Shown here in pieces: positions 5,699 to 11,317 of a stretch of DNA of 11,317 nt; the stretch's first letter is position 1, and each line of letters starts with the position of its first letter. The notes beneath the pieces were generated by a model. That model had not been told where the DNA came from. It ran no database searches and worked only from the letters and a program-made list of their open reading frames with translations. Source of the DNA: DASVWH01 sp036389715. Lineage in GTDB: Bacteria; Acidobacteriota; Blastocatellia; Pyrinomonadales; Pyrinomonadaceae. The position numbers and the translations under genes were made by a program. The stretch spans positions 1-11,317 of the forward strand of contig DASVWH010000246.1 in assembly GCA_036389715.1 (NCBI GenBank), in the 5' to 3' direction.

Positions 5699-8260
5699 AT
5701 GGACGAAAAATATTTCCCCGAGAAGATCGAAGAGAAGTGGCAGCGGCACTGGACGCAGACGGGCGCGTTCGCCGTCGAGCCCGAAGACGCGCGCCAGCCC
5801 TTTTACTGTCTGGAGATGCTGCCCTACCCGTCCGGGTTTCTGCACATGGGCCACGTCCGCAACTACTCGATTGGCGACGCGCTCTCCTGGTACAAGCGGC
5901 TGCGCGGCTTCAACGTCCTGCATCCGATTGGCTGGGACAGCTTCGGCCAACCGGCCGAGCAGGCCGCCATCAAGCGCGGCGTCAACCCGCGCGACTGGAC
6001 CGAGGAGAACATCACACACATGCGCGGGCAGTTGCAGCGTCTGGGCCTGAGCTACGACTGGCGGCGCGAGATGGCCGCGCACCGTCCAGAGTATTACAGG
6101 TGGGACCAGTGGTTCTTCCTCAAGATGTACGAGCGCGGGCTGGCCTACAAGCGGCTCTCGCCCGTCAACTGGTGTCCGAAAGAGCAGACCGTGCTCTCGA
6201 ACGAGCAATCGTCGGGCGGCGTCTGCTGGCGCTGTGCCACGCCGGTCGAGAAGAAGGACCTGGCGCAGTGGTTCATCCGCATCACGCAGTACGCAGAGCA
6301 GTTGCTCGAAGGCATGAAGGAGATCGAGGCGGGCTGGCCCGAGCGCGTCCTGACGATGCAGCGCAACTGGATCGGCCGCAGCGTCGGCGCTTACGTTGAT
6401 TTCGGCATCAAGGGGAGAGACGAGAAGCTGCGCGTCTTCACCACCCGGATCGACACCATCTACGGCGCGACGGCCATCGTCCTCGCCGCGGAGCATCCGC
6501 TGCTGCCGACCCTGCTCGAAGGCTCGTCCCTGAAAGAGGACGTGCTGCGCTTTGCCACACGCATCAGCGAAGAGCGGCGGCGTGCCGCCACGCCCGGCGC
6601 TGAAGAAGAGAAGGAGGGCATCAACACCGGAATCATCGCTATCAATCCGTTCAGCCGGGAAGCCATCCCGGTCTGGGTCGCCAACTACGTGCTGATGGAT
6701 TACGGGACCGGCGCAGTGATGTCCGTCCCGGCGCACGACGAGCGCGATTTCGAGTTCGCGCAGAAATACTCGCTGCCCGTGCGACGCGTCATCGAGCGCG
6801 TCTCGCACGAACAGGAGCAGATCGAGCACAACACGGAGACGGGCCTTGACCAGTCTACGACGATGCCGCACGCCTTCACGGACTACGGCATCCTGGTCAA
6901 CTCGGGCGACTGGGGCGGCAAGCTCTCGGCAGATGCCGTCGGCGAGATGGCCGACTACGCTGCGGCCGAAGGGTTCGGCGGCGGCGCTGTCACCTATCGC
7001 CTGCGCGACTGGGGCATCTCTCGCCAGCGGTTCTGGGGAGCCCCGATTCCGATCATCTACTGCGACCGCTGCGGCGTCGTGCCCGTCGCGGAAGAGAGCC
7101 TGCCCGTCGTCCTGCCGGAAAGGGCAGCCTTCACGGGCACGGGCGAGTCGCCGCTGGCGGGCGTCCCGGAGTTCGTCAATACCGCCTGCCCGCAGTGCGG
7201 CGGCGCGGCGCGGCGCGAGACCGATACGATGGACACCTTCGTTGATTCGTCCTGGTACTTCTTCCGCTACTGCGACCCGCAGAACGACCGCGCGGCATTC
7301 GACCCGGAGAAGGTCGCCTACTGGACCCCTGTCGATCGCTACATCGGCGGCATAGACCACGCCGTGATGCACCTGCTCTACACGCGTTTCTGGACCAAGA
7401 TGATGCGCGACATCGGGCTCGTCTCCTTCGACGAGCCGGTCAAGAGCCTGATGACGCAGGGCATGGTCACGAACCAGGTCGAGGGGACTAGCGAATGGAA
7501 GAGGATGTCGAAGAGCCTCGGCAACGGCGTTGACCCGGACGAAATGATTGCGGCTTACGGGGCGGACGCCGTGCGCCTCTTCGTGCTCTTCGCCGCGCCG
7601 CCGGAAAACGAGCTGCGCTGGCAGGAGACGGGCATCGAAGGCGCTGTCCGTTTCCTGCGCCGCGTCTACAGCATGGTCTGGCGCTGGCGCGAGCGGCTTT
7701 CAGACCCGCTGCAAAGGCTGGCCGAGCCGGACAGCGAAGCCCTGACGCCGGAGGCCCGCGCCCTGCGCCGCAAGACTCACCAGACCATCGTCCGCGTCAC
7801 GGAGGACTTCGAGCAGCTGCATTACAATACGAGCGTGGCCGCCCTGATGGAACTCTCCAACGCGCTCGGCGATTTCAAGGTCCAAGCACCTGATGCCTCG
7901 CCCGCGGACATCTATGCTGTGCGCGAAGCGCTGGAATCGCTGGTCCTGATGCTCGCGCCCTTCACGCCGCACGTCGCCGAAGAGCTGTGGGAAGCTCTGG
8001 GCCACACGGGCGGGCTGCTCGGCGCGCGGGCGAAGTGGCCGGAGGCCAACGCGGAGCTGGCGCGCAGGGAGGCGCTGGAAATCCCCGTGCAGGTCAACGG
8101 CAAACTGCGCGGGCGCATCAGCGCGACGCCCGAGACGCCCGAAGATGAGCTGCGCGAAGCGGCGCTGGCCGACGAGAAGGTCCGCGCCTTCACGAACGGG
8201 CGCGAGATCGTCAAAGTGATCGTCATCCCGCAACGCCTCGTCAACATAGTGGTCAAGTGA
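5699..8260 (+). CDS. leuS: Leucyl-tRNA synthetase (class Ia)
   Basis: Charges tRNA-Leu with leucine in the cytoplasm and proofreads mischarged tRNA. It is 853 residues, normal for the bacterial enzyme. In order: the HIGH-type motif HMGH (49-52) after PYPSGFL; a zinc-knuckle region NWCPKEQT...CWRC with the same CP(x)2QT form as E. coli; the CP1 editing domain (about 220-415) with TTRIDT, GTGAVM and PAHDERDFEF (D347); a second Cys2..Cys2 segment (CDRC...CPQC); DSSWYFFRY; the KMSKS-type RMSKS (602-606); the anticodon-binding helical domain; and the C-terminal QVNGKLRGRI domain. The ATG at 5699 is chosen because AAGGTG (5685-5690) lies 8 nt upstream and MDEKYFPEKIEEKWQ is the standard start. An in-frame GTG at 5669 would add ten residues without benefit. 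No sign of damage. Confidence 0.98.
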   Translation: MDEKYFPEKIEEKWQRHWTQTGAFAVEPEDARQPFYCLEMLPYPSGFLHMGHVRNYSIGDALSWYKRLRGFNVLHPIGWDSFGQPAEQAAIKRGVNPRDWTEENITHMRGQLQRLGLSYDWRREMAAHRPEYYRWDQWFFLKMYERGLAYKRLSPVNWCPKEQTVLSNEQSSGGVCWRCATPVEKKDLAQWFIRITQYAEQLLEGMKEIEAGWPERVLTMQRNWIGRSVGAYVDFGIKGRDEKLRVFTTRIDTIYGATAIVLAAEHPLLPTLLEGSSLKEDVLRFATRISEERRRAATPGAEEEKEGINTGIIAINPFSREAIPVWVANYVLMDYGTGAVMSVPAHDERDFEFAQKYSLPVRRVIERVSHEQEQIEHNTETGLDQSTTMPHAFTDYGILVNSGDWGGKLSADAVGEMADYAAAEGFGGGAVTYRLRDWGISRQRFWGAPIPIIYCDRCGVVPVAEESLPVVLPERAAFTGTGESPLAGVPEFVNTACPQCGGAARRETDTMDTFVDSSWYFFRYCDPQNDRAAFDPEKVAYWTPVDRYIGGIDHAVMHLLYTRFWTKMMRDIGLVSFDEPVKSLMTQGMVTNQVEGTSEWKRMSKSLGNGVDPDEMIAAYGADAVRLFVLFAAPPENELRWQETGIEGAVRFLRRVYSMVWRWRERLSDPLQRLAEPDSEALTPEARALRRKTHQTIVRVTEDFEQLHYNTSVAALMELSNALGDFKVQAPDASPADIYAVREALESLVLMLAPFTPHVAEELWEALGHTGGLLGARAKWPEANAELARREALEIPVQVNGKLRGRISATPETPEDELREAALADEKVRAFTNGREIVKVIVIPQRLVNIVVK

Positions 8261-8268
8261 GAGCGGAA

Positions 8269-8378
8269 AAGGGGATTTAAGAATTTATTCACCGGTTCAT
8301 TGGTTCATTTAATATTGGTTCATTTAATAAATGAATCAAGGATGATGTGACCGGATGGATAAATTCTTAAATCCCCTT
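8269..8378. repeat. AT-rich island with perfect 20-bp inverted repeat between convergent genes
   Basis: Arms 8269-8288 and 8359-8378 are exact reverse complements (20 bp) around 70 bp. A further CCGGT/ACCGG pair (8292-8296, 8350-8354) continues the stem. GAGC at 8261-8264 also matches the outer right side (GCTC, 8379-8382) after a small gap. Inside is a 15-bp tandem duplication TTGGTTCATTTAATA (8300-8314, 8315-8329) and a small hairpin TTCATTT/AAATGAA (8319-8325, 8329-8335). It may act as a shared terminator for leuS and the convergent MerR-type gene: the minus strand reads TTTT right after the hairpin. The right arm overlaps the last codons of that gene. A miniature mobile repeat is an alternative reading. 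Confidence 0.75.
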
Positions 8379-9035
8379 GCTCTTATTAATCACTGACCAG
8401 AAGCGGGCGGCGAGGCGCTCTCGCTCCTGTTCGGTGCGGGGCGGGCGAAAGCTGCGGCGGATTTTGATTTCGAGGCCCGTCGCCAGCTCGATCCATTCGG
8501 CGGAGGAGTGCTCGGAGCGTTTTGCCGATTCGGCGAGCGGCGTCGGCGCAAGCGACATGGACGGGGTAGGCTGCGACACGGCCTGTGCTTCTCCAGGCAA
8601 ATACTGCTGCGTCGCGTGAAAGCCCTTCGCGCCCGGGTAGCCTTGAGCGGCGTCTGCTCCCGGCGATGGGGCGCTGCCCGCCTCTCCGGGCAGGGTGAAA
8701 GCGGTCGTGACGAATTGTTCGAGGGCCGTGATGTCGAGCGCCGCCATCAGCTCTCTGACTTTCAAGACAGACCATTTATCAGCGAGCAGTTTTCCGGCGG
8801 CCAGCAGGCGCAGAAGATTCCCGTAGTTGAAGAGCGTCGCCGTGCCCGCGTAGCGCGTCGGCTCGCCGAGCAGGTCTTCGGATAGATACTGGCTGACGAT
8901 GCGGGTCGTGATGCCCGAGTGAAGAGCTCGCGGCGCGGGCTCAAGGCTGCGCTGCTCGACAACCGCCGCGGCGGCTGCGGCCAGCTCCTCGATGCCTCTA
9001 AATTCGCATCCTCTGTAACTCTCCAGCTCAGGCAT
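8367..9035 (-). CDS. MerR-type HTH regulatory protein, partner of the upstream receiver
   Basis: Probable DNA-binding regulator of 222 residues. Residues 41-100 read as a MerR-type winged helix-turn-helix: GITTRIVSQYLSEDLLGEP for recognition helix and turn, then LFNYGNLLRLLAAGKLL, then a helix KWSVLKVRELMAAL. A low-complexity Ala/Pro/Ser/Gln linker (about 113-178) leads to a C-terminal segment WIELATGLEIKIRRSFRPPRTEQERERLAARFW (181-213). This resembles a tail seen on some MerR-like proteins, but I cannot name it. No Cys cluster or effector domain of classical MerR regulators is visible. The ATG at 9035 lies 14 nt after the receiver stop, without a clear Shine-Dalgarno. A GTG at 9074 in the same frame would overlap the receiver gene and add 13 residues. 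Its stop codon lies in the right arm of the 8269-8378 inverted repeat. Target genes are unknown. Confidence 0.72.
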   Translation of the reverse strand: MPELESYRGCEFRGIEELAAAAAAVVEQRSLEPAPRALHSGITTRIVSQYLSEDLLGEPTRYAGTATLFNYGNLLRLLAAGKLLADKWSVLKVRELMAALDITALEQFVTTAFTLPGEAGSAPSPGADAAQGYPGAKGFHATQQYLPGEAQAVSQPTPSMSLAPTPLAESAKRSEHSSAEWIELATGLEIKIRRSFRPPRTEQERERLAARFWSVINKSKGI

Positions 9036-9049
9036 GCCGACGTTACGGC

Positions 9050-9445
9050 TCAGTATGAGAGGGCCGTGGCGCACTCTCTCTGGCTGAGCAGTTGATGGAC
9101 GGTGTCAATGAGTTCGTCAATGCAGGGCTTCGGGACGTAGGCTTGCGCTCCGGCCCGCAGTCCTTCCTGGCGGTGCGTCTCGTAGGCGTCGCCCGAGTAG
9201 AAGATGACCGGAATGTCGGGCGTAATGTAATTGAGCCGCTCGCACAATTCGAGCCCCGTTCCGCCCGGAAAGCGTTTGTCCAGAACGTAGAGGTCGAACC
9301 CCCTGGTTCGGGCCAGGCGCAGCGCATCGTCTAAATTGTTGGTGGTCTCTACTTCGTAGTTTGATTGTTCCAAGAGGTGCGACAGCATGAACGAGGTGTC
9401 GTCATGGTCGTCCACACAGAGGATACGGCATTTCGTCGTTTGCAC
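9050..9445 (-). CDS. Single-domain (CheY-like) response regulator
   Basis: Receiver-only protein of 131 residues with no output domain. It has the acidic pair D12-D13 (LCVDDHDD), phospho-acceptor D56 in LYVLDKRFPGGTGLELC with the usual P60 and G64, the switch residue S84 (FYSGD) and the conserved lysine K106 in VPKP. It should be phosphorylated by a histidine kinase, none of which is encoded in this window. The start is the GTG at 9445: GGAGG (9454-9458) is 8 nt upstream and the beta-1 strand CRILCVDD follows at once. The longer GTG at 9490 would put that ribosome site inside the gene. The MerR-type gene follows after 14 nt, so the two are probably cotranscribed. The receiver may control that protein by contact. 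Confidence 0.92.
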   Translation of the reverse strand: MQTTKCRILCVDDHDDTSFMLSHLLEQSNYEVETTNNLDDALRLARTRGFDLYVLDKRFPGGTGLELCERLNYITPDIPVIFYSGDAYETHRQEGLRAGAQAYVPKPCIDELIDTVHQLLSQRECATALSY

Positions 9446-9522
9446 AGGGGAAGCCTCCAAATAGATCAAATCAGCCTGGGTTTGTCGCACGGGTCAGTTG
9501 AGAGATACACAACAAGATGTAC

Positions 9523-9528
9523 ATTATA
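9523..9528 (-). promoter_or_regulatory. Candidate -10 element of the receiver/MerR operon
   Basis: A perfect TATAAT on the minus strand (9523-9528) lies about 80 bp before the GTG start at 9445. It sits in the AT-rich part of the gap. No good -35 is seen at 17-18 bp (TAGTAA or ATAGTA), and the TTGTTA present is only 11 bp away. It may therefore need an activator or be an incidental match. Confidence 0.38.
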
Positions 9529-9570
9529 AACCGGCGGCCTAACAATTACTATCGAAATTCGAGCGGGCGG

Positions 9571-9596
9571 GAGTAAATAAAAGCGGGACGCCCCGC
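9571..9596 (-). terminator. Intrinsic terminator downstream of the propeller gene
   Basis: On the minus strand a hairpin GCGGG-GCGT-CCCGC (9583-9596) is followed by TTTTATTTA (9574-9582). This is the classical GC stem plus U tract. It separates the propeller gene (9776 onward) from the receiver promoter. The short 5-bp stem makes it moderate in strength. Confidence 0.55.
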
Positions 9597-9696
9597 GACC
9601 GGCAGACCAGGCCCGCTCCGGCTCTCCGGGAGACGCAGGGCCGCTGCCCGCCGCCGCCCGGCGTCCGAGGGATACGCCGTCACGGTTTGACCGTCA

Positions 9697-9736
9697 AGAG
9701 ATAAGGCCCCGGCGTCTGTGCCGGGGCCTTATCTCT
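9697..9736 (-). terminator. Strong 17-bp hairpin after the propeller gene
   Basis: Perfect inverted repeat with arms 9697-9713 and 9720-9736 (core AAGGCCCCGGC) and a 6-nt loop GTCTGT, starting 39 bp past the stop codon at 9776. On the minus strand the 3' arm ends CCTTATCTCTT, so the T-rich part is largely inside the stem rather than after it. It is probably the first terminator or a 3'-end stabilising structure for the propeller mRNA, backed up by the hairpin at 9571-9596. A small ACGGT-TTG-ACCGT hairpin (9682-9694) lies next to it. The rest of the 330-bp gap 9446-9775 shows only GC-rich sequence and the candidate promoter. Confidence 0.6.
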
Positions 9737-9775
9737 ATCTTACGGCTGGGTTTACCAAAGCCCGGGGGTGGAGAC

Positions 9776-11317
9776 TTACGGGGCGGGCTGCTGCCAGCTG
9801 AACCGGCCGTCGAAGCCCGTGCTATGGGTCAGGTTGACCTGGTCTGTGCCGTCCGGGTCCATCAGGTAAATCTCGCGGTTGCCGTCACGGGAAGTCGTGA
9901 AAGCTATCTTCGTGCCGTCGGGCGACCAGAGCGGATCGTCGGACTCCGCAGAGGTCGTGAGCCGCGTCTGATTACTGCCGTCGTCGTCCATCACGTAAAC
10001 CTCCTGATGGCCGCTGCGGTTGCTGGAGAAGGCTATCTGCGTGCCGTCGGGCGACCATGACGGGCAGTAGTTGAAGGGCGGCGAGGAGAACCCGTGCGTG
10101 TTGGTCAGGTTGGTTTCGTTAGTGCCGTCCGCATCCATCACGTAGATTTCGCCGTTGCCGTCGCGCCAGGTGACAAAGGCTATCCGGGTTCCATCCGGCG
10201 ACCAGACGGGCAGGTCGTCTTCGGTCGTGGTGAGCTGCGCCAGGTCCGTCCCGTCGGCATCTACGACATAGACGCTCCAGTCGCCGTTGCGTGCGCTGAG
10301 AAAGAGCAGCTTGGTTCCGTCTGGCGACCAGACGGGCCAGTAAGAATTGCCCGTCGAGTCGTTCGACACATTGGTCAGGCCCGTCCCGTCGGCATTGATG
10401 ACGTAGACATTCTCGTTGCCCTGCGAGTCGTAACTCGAAAAGGCGACCTGATCGGCGACCGGCGACCATGCCGCGTCGTAGGAACCGGCCGAGGTGGTCA
10501 GGCGTGTCTGGTCGCTGCCGTCTGCGTCCATCACGTAAATCTCCATCTGGCCGTCGCGGTCCGTGGCGTAGGCGAGCCTGCTCCCGTCGGGCGACCAGAC
10601 GGGCACGCCGCAGTAGTAGAGGTCTTTATCCGAGAGGTGCACCTGCGCGCTGCCGTCGTCGTTCATCGCGTAGACTCCGGTTGCAAGGCCGCGAAAACTG
10701 CTGAAGGCGATTCTGTTGGAGGCGGCGGGCGTCGGGGCCGGAGACGGGCTGCCGGACTGCCAGTTAAGCTTGATTGTGCCGGGATAGGTGGTCAGGTCAT
10801 AGACATCCACGGCGATGTAGTAGACCGTGTTCGCCGTCGCGTTGAAGGTCACGACGCTATAGGTGTATGCGCCCATGTCGTCGTTACTGGCCACCTGTGT
10901 TAGGGCGCTGACGCTGCTCCCTGTATAAACGCCGAGCACCGTATCCAGATTGCCGCCCGACGTGTCGAAGGTCACATTTCCGCTGGCGGGAGCCTGCCAG
11001 CTATACCAGACGGAGGCGCCCGTAGCGTGGCCCGCATGATTGGGTTCGCCCGTCTCGGACGTGGCGCTCATGTTGTTGCCGGTCGTTGACCCCGTAGTGC
11101 CGCTGATGCCTTGCGCGCTGGAGAAGTTATCGTTGGAGGGCGGGAGCAGCGGGCTTAAAGTCATGAATTTAGTCATCGCGCCCACCGAGCTGCGGGCCGC
11201 CCGTTCAGCCGGGGCGGGTGCGCGGCGTGCGACGCCCGCCCCGGCCCGCTGAGAGGCGCGCGCCTTACCTACTGGCGGAGGGAAGTTCGACGGATAGGCC
11301 GCCGGGGTGAAACAACT
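9776..11317 (-). CDS. Secreted-type PD40/TolB-like seven-repeat beta-propeller protein (5' end outside window)
   Basis: The frame is open from the stop at 9776 to the right edge, so I treat the gene as cut at its 5' end. The first in-window starts (GTG 11185, ATG 11176) have no ribosome site and would give no signal peptide, which this extracellular architecture needs. Counting residues from the GTG at 11185, residues 18-142 (about 11134-10760) form a jelly-roll-like domain with the recognisable wording NDNF..AQ.ISGT.GST, GEPNHAG, SVWYSWQAPASG, DTVLGVYTG and SNDD. A SPSPAPTP linker (145-154) follows. Seven PD40 repeats then run from about 157 to 469, each of the form (I/V/L)AFSS.RDG..EIYVMDADG(S/T)..TRLT..WSPDGT. 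The last lacks WSPDGT and ends FSWQQPAP. Seven repeats suggest a closed seven-bladed propeller, whereas TolB has six. Its ligand is unknown; I see no catalytic motif. The PPC-like name of the first domain is by resemblance only. Confidence 0.85.
   Translation of the reverse strand, partial: SCFTPAAYPSNFPPPVGKARASQRAGAGVARRAPAPAERAARSSVGAMTKFMTLSPLLPPSNDNFSSAQGISGTTGSTTGNNMSATSETGEPNHAGHATGASVWYSWQAPASGNVTFDTSGGNLDTVLGVYTGSSVSALTQVASNDDMGAYTYSVVTFNATANTVYYIAVDVYDLTTYPGTIKLNWQSGSPSPAPTPAASNRIAFSSFRGLATGVYAMNDDGSAQVHLSDKDLYYCGVPVWSPDGSRLAYATDRDGQMEIYVMDADGSDQTRLTTSAGSYDAAWSPVADQVAFSSYDSQGNENVYVINADGTGLTNVSNDSTGNSYWPVWSPDGTKLLFLSARNGDWSVYVVDADGTDLAQLTTTEDDLPVWSPDGTRIAFVTWRDGNGEIYVMDADGTNETNLTNTHGFSSPPFNYCPSWSPDGTQIAFSSNRSGHQEVYVMDDDGSNQTRLTTSAESDDPLWSPDGTKIAFTTSRDGNREIYLMDPDGTDQVNLTHSTGFDGRFSWQQPAP

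Noticed and set aside
6174..6250. Apparent loss of a cysteine in the LeuS zinc knuckle (CPKE instead of CPxC)
   Set aside because: E. coli LeuS, as I recall it, has the same form (CPND...CWRC), so this is a normal variant.
5675..7372. 565-codon open frame on the minus strand opposite leuS
   Set aside because: It is antisense to a complete, motif-rich leuS. Long antisense frames are expected in GC-rich genes, and it has no domain character or ribosome site.
9446..9490. Longer N terminus of the response regulator from a GTG at 9490
   Set aside because: It would bury the strong GGAGG ribosome site at 9454-9458 and add residues before the receiver's first strand.
9824..10903. Plus-strand open frames with regularly repeated wording
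   Set aside because: The regularity is the antisense image of the seven PD40 repeats on the minus strand, not a separate repeat protein.

Overview
The window is high-GC bacterial chromosome (clearly above 60% G+C in the genes) with two short AT-rich intergenic islands. It holds nine protein-coding genes, two of them cut by the window edges. I see no rRNA, tRNA, transposase, phage gene or CRISPR array. The gene content is a type IV pilus motor, a lipoprotein-like M19 dipeptidase, a stand-alone receiver next to a MerR-type DNA-binding protein, and a PD40/TolB-like beta-propeller with an N-terminal NDNF/GEPNHAG jelly-roll domain. Together with E. coli-type core enzymes this suits a Gram-negative, soil-type lineage. 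Acidobacteriota (Blastocatellia-like) is my best guess. It is an inference from style and gene content, not a demonstrated placement.

Layout. On the minus strand at the left are a 5' fragment of a PilT-type retraction ATPase (1-552), a 497-bp non-coding stretch with the pilT promoter and three terminator-like hairpins, and the branched-chain aminotransferase ilvE (1050-2141). A YdjM/DUF457 membrane protein (2383-2910, minus) is divergent from an M19 dipeptidase (3084-4364, plus). An AT-rich repeat island follows and runs into the start codon of nfo, endonuclease IV (4499-5398, plus). leuS (5699-8260, plus) follows behind a plausible promoter and a roughly 250-nt leader. A second AT-rich island with a perfect 20-bp inverted repeat separates leuS from the convergent minus-strand pair: receiver-only response regulator (9050-9445), then MerR-type HTH protein (8367-9035). 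On the right is a minus-strand gene for a secreted-type seven-repeat propeller protein (9776 to beyond 11317), followed by strong hairpins.

Functional links are weak. Most genes look like independent housekeeping units with their own promoters and terminators. The exceptions are the receiver/MerR pair, which is spaced like an operon (14 nt) and probably works as a regulatory module. ilvE and leuS both concern leucine (its final amination and its tRNA charging), but they are on opposite strands and 3.5 kb apart.

I found no convincing new multi-gene system. The observations most worth a second look are the octamer repeat that places an ATG in each of three frames at the nfo start, the two related AT-rich islands, the three-hairpin zone after ilvE, and the receiver/MerR module.
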